From Clostridiaceae bacterium (GTDB lineage Bacteria > Bacillota > Clostridia > Oscillospirales > Butyricicoccaceae), in contig JAGZOP010000009.1 of assembly GCA_018383195.1 (NCBI GenBank), forward strand, positions 1-64,000: a stretch of 64,000 bases of DNA. The letters run 5' to 3'. A program made the position numbers and the translations under genes. The first letter of the stretch is position 1. Each line of letters starts with the position of its first letter. The notes beneath the pieces were generated by a model, which was not told where the DNA came from, did not search any database, and saw only the letters and a program-made list of their open reading frames with translations. Of this stretch, positions 7,709-15,836 are shown in pieces.

Positions 7709-8604
7709 TTCGTTCTACCGATGCGACCAAATATTTCGGAACATTGTGTGCGGTCGATCAGGTAAACGCAGAGATTCATGACGGTTCGGTATTCGGACTG
7801 ATCGGCTCGAACGGCGCAGGCAAATCGACATTTCTGCGGATGCTTGCCGGAATTTTGAAGCCTGACAAGGGCAGCGTGACGATTGACGGACAGGATATTT
7901 TTGAAAATACCGCACTCAAGCAGAAGTGCTTTTACATTTCGGATGAACAGTATTTCTTCTCCAGTTCTACGCCGGAGGAGATGAAGCGCTATTACAGCCT
8001 GCTGTATCCTAAATTTGACCATGGTCGCTACCAGCACCTGATGAAGGCGTTTGACCTCGATGAACATCGGAAAATCCGCACCTTCTCCAAGGGCATGAAA
8101 AAGCAGGTCTCTGTCATTCTTGGCGTGTGCGCAGGCACCGATTACCTGTTCTGCGACGAGACATTCGACGGTCTCGACCCGGTGGTGCGTCAAGCGGTCA
8201 AGAGCCTGTTTGCAGAAGACGTGACCGAGCGCGGCATGACCCCGGTTATCGCGAGCCATAATCTGCGCGAGCTTGAGGACATCTGCGACCATGTCGGGCT
8301 GCTGCACCGCGGCGGCATCCTGTTCTCCCGCGATCTGGACGACATGAAGCTCGGCATTCATAAATTGCAGGTCATCTGGAGCGGCGAGATGCCAGAGCAT
8401 GCGCTGGATGGACTTGAAGTCATGCGTCGGGAGCGCCGCGGCTCGCTCCATACCATCACCGTGCGCGGCGAACGCGATGCGGTGCAGAGCCGGATTGCGT
8501 CCACGCAGCCGATCTTTTTTGAAATGCTGCCGCTGACGCTGGAGGAAATCTTTATCAGTGAAACGGAGGTTGTTGGCTATGACGTCAAATCGCTCCTCTT
8601 TTAA
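7705..8604 (+). CDS. ABC transporter ATP-binding protein
   Basis: 299-residue ATPase. Walker A GSNGAGKST is at residues 34-42, and Walker B is LFCDETFDGLD at about 150-160. The signature motif is degenerate (FSKGMKKQ in place of LSGGQ), as often seen in YtrB/EcsA-like exporters paired with YtrA regulators. The C-terminal ~90 residues are a regulatory extension. It starts with ATG 7705 behind AAGGAGGG, overlapping the regulator stop. It powers the permease encoded next. Confidence 0.92.
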   Translation: MIRSTDATKYFGTLCAVDQVNAEIHDGSVFGLIGSNGAGKSTFLRMLAGILKPDKGSVTIDGQDIFENTALKQKCFYISDEQYFFSSSTPEEMKRYYSLLYPKFDHGRYQHLMKAFDLDEHRKIRTFSKGMKKQVSVILGVCAGTDYLFCDETFDGLDPVVRQAVKSLFAEDVTERGMTPVIASHNLRELEDICDHVGLLHRGGILFSRDLDDMKLGIHKLQVIWSGEMPEHALDGLEVMRRERRGSLHTITVRGERDAVQSRIASTQPIFFEMLPLTLEEIFISETEVVGYDVKSLLF

Positions 8605-10738
8605 GATGCTGCGCGAAACCATGCGCCGCAATATTTGGGCGACGGCGCTGTCGCTGGTCGGCTTCTTTTTCTGCATGCCGCTGCCTGCGGCAATGATGAT
8701 TCAAAACAATCTGAGCGCGCAGAATGCGGACTGTAGCCGGGAAGAAGTGATAAAATACGCGGCTCGTGACCTGCACATGCTTCTGAGCGCGGAAAATCCC
8801 ATGGTGAAAATCGGCATCTGCATCATGGCGGTGCTGTGCGGCATTGCGCTTTTCTCCTATCTGCATTCCCGGCAGAAGGTGGATTTCTACCACAGCATCC
8901 CGATGAAGCGCGGACAGCTGTTTTTGAACAATTACATGGCGGGTATCGTTATGGTGCTGCCCTCTTATTTGCTCATGTATGCACTTACCGCTGCAATCGG
9001 CGCTGCGCTTGGCGTACACAATGCCATTGGCGGTGCAGAAGCGGTATTCTCCATTGCAGCAAACAGCCTGTTTTTCCTGCTGATTTATACCATATCGGTA
9101 CTGGCAACTGTGCTGACCGGCAACACCATTCTGGCGGTGCTGCTCGACGGCTGGATGCTGTTTTCCCTGCCGGCAGCGGCTTTGATCGCGTCCGGGTTGG
9201 GCGAGCTGTTCTTCGACCATTGGAATGGAAGCGGTCTGATCAACTGGATTCTGCTCAACATGTCTCCGGTCTTTTTATACTTTGCAGTCGGAAGTGATGA
9301 TTTTAATTTCTTGGGAATGGTCAGCTATGAAAAGGCTGCGCAAGCGTTCCCCATGCTGCTGATTGTACTGCTTGTGACCTTGGCGCTGGCAGCGCTCAGC
9401 TATGTGCTGTTTGGCTGCCGGAAAAGTGAACGGGCAGGGACTGCCATTGCATTTGAAGGTCTGAAACTGCCTCTTAAATGTTATATGGTATTGGTCATTG
9501 CGCTGGGATTCGGTCTGATTTTTCAGGCGCTCGGCGGAAACTTCTGGATTTGGTTTGGTCTGCTGGCGGGCACGGCGCTCGGCCATATCCTGATTGAAAT
9601 GATTTATCACTTTGACTTCCGTGCAGCGTTTGCACACTGGAAAACCATGATCGTATTGGCTGTGGCGGCAGTTATGATCATTCTGGGTGCGAAAAACGAT
9701 GTACTGGGATATGATACTTGGCTTCCCAATCCCGAAAAGGTCGAAGCGGCATGCTTCCGGACCGGATTTGGGAATGACAACATTGGGCAGCAGTCTGGAC
9801 TATGGTATTTCATGAATGAAAAAGAGAACGGCGTGAGTGATCCAAAAAGCATCGAGGCAATCCGAAAATTAGCCGAAATCGGCATAGAAAGTACCCCGCC
9901 GGACGGAGCAGCATATAGCGGTGAGGAAAATAATATCTGGACCTATTTTTATGTAGATTTCTACATGGAAAACGGCTTGACGCAGTCGCGCAGCTATGAG
10001 ATTCCGGAGAATGACGAAACTTGGGCGTTGATTGACAGCATCCGTTTCACTGAGGAGTATCAGACCAAGGTGAACCCGTTGTTCAACATCAATTTGGACG
10101 AGGAGGGAATTAGCTGGCGTCTTGCAATGCGCACCAATGCGGAAACTTCGGAAGATAGCGGCAAGAAAATCACGGACGCCGAAAAGGTGCGCAAGATTCT
10201 TGAAACTTTGCGGGAAGAAACCCTGACGCTCACTCCGGATGTAGCGAAGGCGACGGTGCCGGTACTGCGGATGGATATTGACAGCCGGTATTTTGACGGC
10301 AACTATGCTGGAGGTGCGGAATATGTGCCGGTCTACCCGACCTTTACGCGGACACTGGCGCTGCTCGCCGCAGAGGGCGTCGCGCCCCATGCGCTGACCG
10401 TGGACGATCTGAGCCATATCACCATCTGGTACGATGGGGAAGCGTACAGCGCAGCGGCATACGATAAGGTGATGACCCAGCAAGTCGGTGGAGAATCTTT
10501 CAGTGTCAATATTACCAACAAGGCAGAGATGCAAAAACTGCTTCCGGGTGCAATGCTGGAGCCGGTAGCGGAATCCTGCGATATTGCATTTCGGGTAGAG
10601 GGCGGAGAGTATCACACTTACACCATCATAGTATCTTTCCTAGATGGAAATTCGGCTGCACTCTATTATCCCGAGGGACAGTTCCCCGAAGAGCTGTGCC
10701 GTGCCTATCTGAGCGGCACGCAGCAGCCTGCTGCATGA
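8579..10738 (+). CDS. ABC transporter permease
   Basis: 719-residue membrane protein. About eleven to twelve hydrophobic segments occupy residues ~20-385; the C-terminal ~330 residues are hydrophilic and probably extracytoplasmic. The YSILHSRQKVDFYHSIPMKR-type loop (around 95-115) recurs in permeases of YtrA-controlled transporters. I start at ATG 8579 (GGAGG nine nt upstream) rather than 8558. It overlaps the ATPase gene by 26 nt. Substrate and direction are unknown; the large soluble tail may sense or bind an extracellular compound. Confidence 0.85.
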   Translation: MTSNRSSFKMLRETMRRNIWATALSLVGFFFCMPLPAAMMIQNNLSAQNADCSREEVIKYAARDLHMLLSAENPMVKIGICIMAVLCGIALFSYLHSRQKVDFYHSIPMKRGQLFLNNYMAGIVMVLPSYLLMYALTAAIGAALGVHNAIGGAEAVFSIAANSLFFLLIYTISVLATVLTGNTILAVLLDGWMLFSLPAAALIASGLGELFFDHWNGSGLINWILLNMSPVFLYFAVGSDDFNFLGMVSYEKAAQAFPMLLIVLLVTLALAALSYVLFGCRKSERAGTAIAFEGLKLPLKCYMVLVIALGFGLIFQALGGNFWIWFGLLAGTALGHILIEMIYHFDFRAAFAHWKTMIVLAVAAVMIILGAKNDVLGYDTWLPNPEKVEAACFRTGFGNDNIGQQSGLWYFMNEKENGVSDPKSIEAIRKLAEIGIESTPPDGAAYSGEENNIWTYFYVDFYMENGLTQSRSYEIPENDETWALIDSIRFTEEYQTKVNPLFNINLDEEGISWRLAMRTNAETSEDSGKKITDAEKVRKILETLREETLTLTPDVAKATVPVLRMDIDSRYFDGNYAGGAEYVPVYPTFTRTLALLAAEGVAPHALTVDDLSHITIWYDGEAYSAAAYDKVMTQQVGGESFSVNITNKAEMQKLLPGAMLEPVAESCDIAFRVEGGEYHTYTIIVSFLDGNSAALYYPEGQFPEELCRAYLSGTQQPAA

Positions 10739-10751
10739 CCACAGAAACAGG

Positions 10752-10784
10752 AAAAGCCTGCTACTTTTTAGCAGGCTTTTCTGC
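10752..10784 (+). terminator. terminator of the GntR-ABC operon
   Basis: Perfect 12-bp hairpin AAAAGCCTGCTA (10752-10763) / TAGCAGGCTTTT (10769-10780) just after the permease stop. Confidence 0.9.
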
Positions 10785-10864
10785 TAAAATTGGATTGAAA
10801 TTGGAAATTCAGAACCCGTATCGCCGATTTTTAAGGTTTTTTTCAGCTTTGTATCATAAAGTAG

Positions 10865-11090
10865 AACCACAGCGTGAGTAAGTTCGGATTGCCGCGCTGC
10901 GCTGTCGGGGTACTGCCGCCATCATGTACGCCGACGGTCTATCATATCCCACGCCGACGGGACGCGCCGGGGAGGATCGCCCCACCGTTTCTCCACATCT
11001 TCATGTTGTCATCGTTTATCTTCGGTGTCGTCCCGCTGGGCAATTCAATTGGGTTTGTGCGTCTCGGAGGAATCCGGGGCGTTTTTTCAT
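10865..11090 (+). ncRNA. possible structured non-coding transcript or leader, class unknown
   Basis: A 406-nt gap between the ABC operon and the deacetylase gene contains GC-rich sequence without a convincing ORF. It ends in a terminator-like hairpin, GCGTCTCGGA (11059-11068) / TCCGGGGCGT (11073-11082), followed by six T. TTCGGATT (10883-10890) can pair with AATCCGGG (11071-11078), which would destroy that terminator. ACGCCGACGG is repeated at 10928-10937 and 10951-10960, each preceded by ATCAT. No clear promoter was found; TATCAT at 10852-10857 is the best -10. It does not look like RNase P, tmRNA, SRP RNA or a riboswitch I can recognise. Confidence 0.4.
11059..11088 (+). terminator. terminator of the unassigned transcript
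   Basis: Ten-bp hairpin with three G-U pairs (11059-11068 with 11073-11082), GGAA loop and a T6 tail, 100 nt upstream of the deacetylase start. Confidence 0.7.
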
Positions 11091-11123
11091 TTTAGGCGGG
11101 CATGTATTTTGCACAACTCGAGG

Positions 11124-11151
11124 TTGCGTCTTTCGACAAAATGGGTATAAT
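11124..11151 (+). promoter_or_regulatory. promoter of the polysaccharide deacetylase gene
   Basis: TTGCGT (11124-11129), 16-nt spacer and perfect TATAAT (11146-11151), 40 nt before the start codon. Confidence 0.7.
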
Positions 11152-11190
11152 AGAAGAGATAGGACTATATCGAAACGGAGTGAGTAAGGG

Positions 11191-12135
11191 TTGGGACGTT
11201 ATCATAGACGCCGCGGTTATAGCAGTTATCGGCGGCGCAGAGACCCGAAGGCGTTTTTTAAATTTGCAGCAGTTTTATTTGTCATTGCAGCTTGTGCTGC
11301 CGCAGTCATCCAGACAAAGCGGCTCAGTACAACCGATGCACAGATTGAAAAATTGGAAAAGCAGGTCAGCGATTTGCAGACCCGGCTGGATGAGGTCAAT
11401 AAGGTCGTGCCGCAGGCGCTTTTGGAGCAGGCGGTCAGCGGACTGGCGCTGGATTATCAAAAACTCTATCCGGAGATGAAGGCAGAAGCGGGAACTTTTG
11501 CGGAAAATGATGCAAAAGCGGTCTATCTGACATTCGATGACGGTCCCTCATCCAATACCGAAGCCATTCTGGATGCGCTCAAGCAAACAGGTCAAAAGGC
11601 AACCTTTTTTGTAGTTGGAAAGAATATTGCGGGACGCGAAGCGGTTGTCAAGCGGATTGTAGAAGAAGGGCATACCATCGGCATTCACGGTTATTCACAC
11701 GATTACGGCGCGACCTATGAATCGGTCGAGGCGTTTTTGGAGGATTTCCATCAGGCATATGATGCGGTCTATCAGGCGTGCGGCGTATACCCGACCGTAT
11801 TCCGTTTCCCGGGCGGCTCGGTGAACGCATACAGCCGTGTGACCTATCAGCAGATTATCGCGGAAATGGTGCGCCGCGGCTTCGTGTACTATGACTGGAA
11901 CGTATCCAGTGAGGATGCGACCGGTAAGGCGTACACCGCGGAGGAGCTGATTCAGACGGTCATGGCGGGTGTGGCAAAGGAAGAGCACCCCATTGTACTG
12001 CTGCATGATGCGGCGGATAAAAAGGAAACTGCGAACGCGGTTGCAGCATTGGTCGAGCAGCTTCAGTCGCAGGGATATTACTGCGACAAGCTGACGCCGA
12101 CGGTTCAGCCGGTCACATTCAGTTACAGCGGATAA
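11191..12135 (+). CDS. membrane-anchored polysaccharide deacetylase (CE4 / NodB domain)
   Basis: 314 residues. A basic N-terminus (RYHRRRGYSSYRRRR) precedes one transmembrane segment (about 22-42), a short coiled coil (about 50-72), then the NodB domain. TFDDGPSS (about 111) supplies the catalytic base, HGYSHDY (about 165) the metal-binding His residues, and the RFPGGS segment follows. The late His motif is LLHDAADK. CE4 enzymes remove acetyl groups from peptidoglycan or other N-acetylated glycans; it should act outside the membrane on the cell wall. The start is TTG 11191, with GGAGTGA seven nt upstream. Monocistronic with its own promoter and terminator. Confidence 0.88.
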   Translation: MGRYHRRRGYSSYRRRRDPKAFFKFAAVLFVIAACAAAVIQTKRLSTTDAQIEKLEKQVSDLQTRLDEVNKVVPQALLEQAVSGLALDYQKLYPEMKAEAGTFAENDAKAVYLTFDDGPSSNTEAILDALKQTGQKATFFVVGKNIAGREAVVKRIVEEGHTIGIHGYSHDYGATYESVEAFLEDFHQAYDAVYQACGVYPTVFRFPGGSVNAYSRVTYQQIIAEMVRRGFVYYDWNVSSEDATGKAYTAEELIQTVMAGVAKEEHPIVLLHDAADKKETANAVAALVEQLQSQGYYCDKLTPTVQPVTFSYSG

Positions 12136-12174
12136 AAAAAGGTCCGGCTCAAAAATATGAGCCGGACTTTTTTG
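12134..12174 (+). terminator. terminator of the deacetylase gene
   Basis: GTCCGGCTCA / TGAGCCGGAC hairpin flanked by seven A and six T, immediately after the stop codon. Confidence 0.93.
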
Positions 12175-12213
12175 CCCCGGTTCGGATCACCACGGCAGTT
12201 TCTCCATCTCTAT

Positions 12214-12259
12214 TTTAGTAAATTTATGTACTAAAGTCAATAGTAAAGATGTTTACTAT
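12214..12259 (+). promoter_or_regulatory. two palindromic operators in front of the XRE gene
   Basis: Two related inverted repeats: TTTAGTA (12214-12220) / TACTAAA (12229-12235), and a perfect ATAGTAAA (12240-12247) / TTTACTAT (12252-12259). The second overlaps a -35-like TGTTTA (12250-12255) that is 17 nt from TATACT (12273-12278). This suggests autoregulation by the small repressor encoded downstream. Confidence 0.75.
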
Positions 12260-12295
12260 GATACGCTCTGCTTATACTAAGAGCAGAGGAGAAGT

Positions 12296-12502
12296 ATGGA
12301 GATTTATCAAAAGCGAATCCGTGACCTGCGCGAGGATGCGGATAAGACGCAGGCAGAGGTTGCAGCGGCGCTTGGCACCTCGCAGACCATGTATGCGCGC
12401 TATGAGCGCGGCGCGAACGAACTGCCAATCCGTCATCTGATTCGGTTGGCACAGTATTACGGCGTATCGTCCGACTATATTTTGGGATTGACGGACGAAT
12501 AA
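12296..12502 (+). CDS. small XRE-family HTH regulator
   Basis: 68-residue protein that is essentially a single Cro/CI HTH domain (RIRDLREDADKTQAEVAAALG, read as helix 1-2, followed by TSQTMYARYERG as recognition helix). It ends in YYGVSSDYILGLTDE, typical of minimal clostridial XRE repressors. GAGGAG precedes the ATG. It has no companion toxin or phage gene nearby. The two palindromes in its promoter point to self-repression; other targets are unknown. Confidence 0.9.
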   Translation: MEIYQKRIRDLREDADKTQAEVAAALGTSQTMYARYERGANELPIRHLIRLAQYYGVSSDYILGLTDE

Positions 12503-12507
12503 AATCC

Positions 12508-12546
12508 GCCCGGTTCATGATTTCGTGAGCCGGACGGACTTTTTTA
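12508..12546 (+). terminator. bidirectional terminator between XRE gene and ppa
   Basis: Interrupted GC-rich hairpin (TCCGCCCGG...TCA with TGA...CCGGACGGA) flanked by A and T runs, between two convergent genes. Confidence 0.8.
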
Positions 12547-13131
12547 TGGCGTGAGCTGCTTGGAAAGCTCCTGCGCGCGCGCACTCGGATGCCCGGGGCG
12601 CTTGCCGCAGAAGTGAATTTGATAACGATCCATGCAGCTGCTTACAATCTGAATCGCTTCGTCGCGCGAGAGCGTATCCAGCACCGTGGTGTGCTTATGC
12701 TCCAGCTGCTTATAGATTTCAAAAAAATGCCGGATTTCCTGCGCGATATGGGGTGGAAGATCGGAAAGGTCATGATAAAAATTCCATGTAGGATCCTCGC
12801 GGGCAATAGCGATGATTTTCTCATCGTAGCTGTCCTCATCAATCATGCGGATGCAGCCGATCGGGATACAGTCCACCATTACGAGCGGGTCGAGCGATTC
12901 GGAGCACAGAACCAGAACATCGAGCGGGTCGCTGTCATCGGCATAGGTACGGGGAATGAAACCATAGTTTGCCGGATAGTGTGCAGAAGTGTGCAGAATG
13001 CGGTCAAGGCGCAGCAGACCGGTGCGTTTGTCCATTTCGTACTTCTTTTTGCTGCCCATTGGAATCTCGATGACCGCAGTAAACTGCTGCGGCGTGATGA
13101 GTTCCGGAGAAATGTCATGCCAGATGTTCAA
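12544..13131 (-). CDS. ppa: inorganic pyrophosphatase (soluble family I)
   Basis: 195 residues. It hydrolyses pyrophosphate to drive biosynthesis. The family I signature is seen as EIPMGSKKKYEMDK (about 22-35) and YGFIPRTYADDSDPLDVLVL (about 56-75), which contains the metal-binding Asp cluster. Length is close to the usual ~180-220. The gene is monocistronic. Its promoter on the minus strand reads TTGCCT - 17 nt - TAGAAT (complement of 13154-13182). The C-terminal ~25 residues extend a little beyond the core. Confidence 0.93.
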   Translation of the reverse strand: MNIWHDISPELITPQQFTAVIEIPMGSKKKYEMDKRTGLLRLDRILHTSAHYPANYGFIPRTYADDSDPLDVLVLCSESLDPLVMVDCIPIGCIRMIDEDSYDEKIIAIAREDPTWNFYHDLSDLPPHIAQEIRHFFEIYKQLEHKHTTVLDTLSRDEAIQIVSSCMDRYQIHFCGKRPGHPSARAQELSKQLTP

Positions 13132-13153
13132 AGAGATTGCCCCCTTTTTTTTT

Positions 13154-13182
13154 ATTCTACAAGATTACGCGCAAAAAGGCAA
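13154..13182 (-). promoter_or_regulatory. ppa promoter
   Basis: On the minus strand: TTGCCT (13182-13177), 17-nt spacer, TAGAAT (13159-13154), 23 nt before the ATG. Confidence 0.65.
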
Positions 13183-13187
13183 TCTCA

Positions 13188-13217
13188 AAAAGAAAAACCC
13201 CCGGCTTTCACCGGGGG
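13188..13217 (-). terminator. terminator of the Bax-inhibitor-type gene
   Basis: CCCCCGG (13198-13204) / CCGGGGG (13211-13217) hairpin; on the minus strand it is followed by a TTTTTC run. Confidence 0.85.
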
Positions 13218-13233
13218 CATGGGAGATACAGAT

Positions 13234-13920
13234 TTAGTCGCGGTCGCCAAACAGACGCAGGATATAGAGGAACAGGTTGACGAAGTCCAGATACAGCTCG
13301 AGCGCCGCGAGGATTGCGGCATTGGCAAGGATTTCAGGACTGTGGCTGTATGCTGCGTACATTGCCTTGATCTTTTGCACATCGTAAGCGGTGAACGCGA
13401 GGAACAATCCGACGCCGGCGAAGCAGAACAGGCGCTCCATACCGCCGAAACCAAAGAACATCCCGAGCAGATTGAATACAATCATCAGAATCAGTCCACC
13501 GATCAGCAGGGGACGCAGGCGGGAGAGATCGACCGAGGTAAAGTATCCAACCGCAGCCATAACGCCGAAATAAACCGCGGTGACACCGAACGCAAGAATC
13601 AAAATCGGCACTTCAAAATACAGGAACAGCGTGGAGAATGTCAGACCGTTGAGTACGGCGTATACAAAAAACATTGCACGCGAAGCGCCGGTGGAAAGCT
13701 TGCCGACACTGGCAGACAACTTGAATACAGTGACCAGTTCTAGGATTGCGAGGATGGCCATTGCAGGCAGGGAAAGAAACAGCGTAACCAGACCGCTGAG
13801 GTAGGTTCCGAGCATGACTGCGAACGTTACCGCAAGACCGAGAAACATCCAGCCAAAGGTTTTTGCCGTGTAACGGCCAATGGAAATGGGCTGCGCAGAA
13901 TGGTTGTTTTCATACATCAT
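13234..13920 (-). CDS. Bax inhibitor-1 / YccA family membrane protein
   Basis: 228 residues with seven hydrophobic segments and the C-terminal AFTAYDVQKIKAMY motif plus ALELYLDFVNLFLYILRLFG, which define the BI-1/YccA (TMBIM) family. Bacterial members include a pH-sensitive Ca2+ leak channel (YetJ) and a modulator of FtsH (YccA); which role applies is unknown. I start at ATG 13920, behind GAGGTGATT; the frame extends upstream to 14043 without similarity. The promoter reads TGGACA - 17 nt - TACAAT on the minus strand (13938-13966). Confidence 0.9.
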   Translation of the reverse strand: MMYENNHSAQPISIGRYTAKTFGWMFLGLAVTFAVMLGTYLSGLVTLFLSLPAMAILAILELVTVFKLSASVGKLSTGASRAMFFVYAVLNGLTFSTLFLYFEVPILILAFGVTAVYFGVMAAVGYFTSVDLSRLRPLLIGGLILMIVFNLLGMFFGFGGMERLFCFAGVGLFLAFTAYDVQKIKAMYAAYSHSPEILANAAILAALELYLDFVNLFLYILRLFGDRD

Positions 13921-13937
13921 AATCACCTCACAGCGCC

Positions 13938-13966
13938 ATTGTAGCATGTCCTGCGCGAATTGTCCA
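13938..13966 (-). promoter_or_regulatory. promoter of the Bax-inhibitor-type gene
   Basis: On the minus strand: TGGACA (13966-13961), 17-nt spacer, TACAAT (13943-13938). Confidence 0.65.
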
Positions 13967-14174
13967 GAACTCCCTTTCGGGCGGCAGAGCAGAGGGAAAA
14001 AAGAGGAAAGAATTCTTGTATAAAAACAACGCAAATCAGCCAAAAACAGGCGAATGATTTAAGAAATATATTTTTAAACCGTTTGTTAATTTTGTGCGTC
14101 AGGTGCGGACGTTTGCGGCGATTTGTGGTATGATAGGAACATGGACAGGAAATCCATCGGTAAGGATTGATTTT

Positions 14175-15134
14175 ATGGATATCAAATGCACCCAAAACAT
14201 GTTTAAAAGCGCCAACGGCGTGTCTTCGATCACTTACTATATTCTGGCGCCCGAAGGGGTGGAAGCGCGTGGAATCGTGCAGATTGCACATGGGATGTGC
14301 GAGTATTTTTCCAGATATACTGTTTTTGCAAAATATTTATGCAGCCTTGGATTCATCGTCTGCGGCAACGACCATCTTGGACATGGCGCATCGGTCTCCC
14401 GGGAAACCGAACTCGGCTTTTTTGCAGCGCAAAATGGGTGGAAGTACCTAATTGACGATATGAAGCAGCTGACGGATATTATGCGGGGGCGGTATCCCGG
14501 AATGCCTTACTTCCTGTTCGGGCATTCCATGGGCTCCCTGCTCGCGCGGCTATATCTGCCGCAGTATGGAAAAACGCTCAGCGGAAGCATCCTGTGCGGG
14601 ACAGTGGGACCAAATCCTCTGGCAAAGACCGGTATCAAACTGGCGGATACAGTCGCCCATTCCCATGGGATGACCTATCGTTCGGGAATGCTTTCCCGGC
14701 TTGCAATGGGCAAGTTAAACCGGAAAATTGCGGACCCGCCGTCTGTATTCTCGTGGCTGACCCGCGATCAGCACATTGTGGAATTGTATCAGTCGGATAG
14801 CAAGTGCAATTTTGTTTTTACGGCGACCGGATTCCGCGATCTGTTTACGCTCGTGTATCGCGCGAACAATGCGCGCTGCTTCCGCGGGACGCCGCATGAA
14901 CTGCCGCTTTTGCTGATCTCCGGGGATAAAGACCCGATTGGCGGCTATGGCGACGGTGTACGCAATGTGGCGCGGATGTATCACGCTGCCGGACAGAAAG
15001 ATGTCGATGTGATCTTCTATAAGGACGCGCGGCATGAAATTCTGAATGAACTGAATCATCTGGATGTGTTTGGAGATGTTTCACGTTGGCTTGAAAGCCA
15101 TCTCGCAGTCAAAGAACCGGATGCCAGCGCATAA
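14175..15134 (+). CDS. alpha/beta hydrolase, lysophospholipase (monoacylglycerol lipase) type
   Basis: 319 residues. The nucleophile elbow is GHSMGS (about 117-122), after the oxyanion segment QIAHGMCEYFSRY (about 37-49) and NDHLGHG. The acid and base are likely in SGDKDPIGGYG and KDARHEILNE near the C-terminus. Members of the serine aminopeptidase S33 / lysophospholipase group cleave lipid esters. ATG 14175 has AAGGA eight nt upstream; the longer frame to 14094 has no RBS. No signal peptide, so cytoplasmic. A perfect terminator follows. Confidence 0.9.
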   Translation: MDIKCTQNMFKSANGVSSITYYILAPEGVEARGIVQIAHGMCEYFSRYTVFAKYLCSLGFIVCGNDHLGHGASVSRETELGFFAAQNGWKYLIDDMKQLTDIMRGRYPGMPYFLFGHSMGSLLARLYLPQYGKTLSGSILCGTVGPNPLAKTGIKLADTVAHSHGMTYRSGMLSRLAMGKLNRKIADPPSVFSWLTRDQHIVELYQSDSKCNFVFTATGFRDLFTLVYRANNARCFRGTPHELPLLLISGDKDPIGGYGDGVRNVARMYHAAGQKDVDVIFYKDARHEILNELNHLDVFGDVSRWLESHLAVKEPDASA

Positions 15135-15163
15135 AAAAACCGCCTGATATCAGGCGGTTTTTC
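15135..15163 (+). terminator. terminator of the hydrolase gene
   Basis: Perfect palindrome CCGCCTGATATCAGGCGG flanked by A5 and T5. It lies directly in front of the next promoter. Confidence 0.93.
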
Positions 15164-15192
15164 TTGACAGTCCTCCAATATGATACTATACT
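15164..15192 (+). promoter_or_regulatory. promoter of the vanZ-like gene
   Basis: TTGACA (15164-15169), 17-nt spacer, TATACT (15187-15192): near-consensus sigma-A promoter. Confidence 0.88.
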
Positions 15193-15238
15193 AACTGTAT
15201 TAGCATGAGTGATACAGATAAGCAGGTGGAGGTGCGTG

Positions 15239-15793
15239 ATGAAGATACGGAAACTGGTGGGTTTCGTACTGATGATGGCGGTAAGTTGGGTGATTCTGGA
15301 GATTACGGGTGCATCACCGGCGAATTTTCTGGTGGTGCGGGATTTTGCGGCGACAGCAAATGTCACCCTGGTGCCGTTTGCGGATATTCTGGATTTGGTG
15401 AACGGCGGCAGCTTATCCGGTATGCTCCTCAATATTGGCGGGAATATTGCGCTGTTCATGCCGCTCGGGTTTATGCTGCCCATGGTTTGGACGGGGTTTC
15501 GTCGTCTGCCGCGTACCGCGGCATTTGGCGCGTGCGTGAGCCTGTTCATTGAGGTAAGCCAGCTCTTTAATTACCGGGCAACTGTAACCGATGATCTGTT
15601 GCTTAACACCTGCGGTGCAGTGCTGGGCTATCTGTGCGCTGCGGCAGTGCTGCGCGTCCTGCCGCAGCTGTCACCGGATGACTACACAGAACGCCGCTGC
15701 GTCCTGCCTGCTGCACTTGCGGTATTGCTTCCGTATTTGGTGCAGACGGTACAGGAAAGTATATTTTTCCTTACTTACTCGCAGAATATTTGA
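15239..15793 (+). CDS. VanZ-like family membrane protein
   Basis: 184 residues with four to five hydrophobic segments and the VanZ-family motifs NIGGNIALFMPLGFMLP (about 66-82) and SLFIEVSQLFNYRATVTDDLLLNT (read in two parts, about 105-128). VanZ of enterococci confers low-level teicoplanin resistance, but most homologues have no demonstrated role. AGGTGGAGGTG precedes ATG 15239. It is followed after 43 nt by a metallophosphoesterase and probably shares its transcript. No van ligase genes are nearby, so a resistance role is not supported. Confidence 0.88.
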   Translation: MKIRKLVGFVLMMAVSWVILEITGASPANFLVVRDFAATANVTLVPFADILDLVNGGSLSGMLLNIGGNIALFMPLGFMLPMVWTGFRRLPRTAAFGACVSLFIEVSQLFNYRATVTDDLLLNTCGAVLGYLCAAAVLRVLPQLSPDDYTERRCVLPAALAVLLPYLVQTVQESIFFLTYSQNI

Positions 15794-15836
15794 GAGAATG
15801 CCAATGGCATCAAACCCTTGAAAGGAAGGCATGCAT

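Noticed and set aside
10865..11090. RNase P, tmRNA, SRP RNA or 6S RNA
   Set aside because: None of their conserved core sequences (for example GAGGAAAGTCC or GGTCCGGAAGGAAGC) is present.
10874..11187. Two overlapping small ORFs (73 and 87 residues) in the unassigned region
   Set aside because: No ribosome-binding sites, composition unlike neighbouring genes, and they cross the terminator; the RNA interpretation explains the structure better.
15239..15793. Glycopeptide resistance based on the VanZ-like gene
   Set aside because: No vanHAX or vanRS genes accompany it; isolated VanZ-like proteins are common and mostly uncharacterised.
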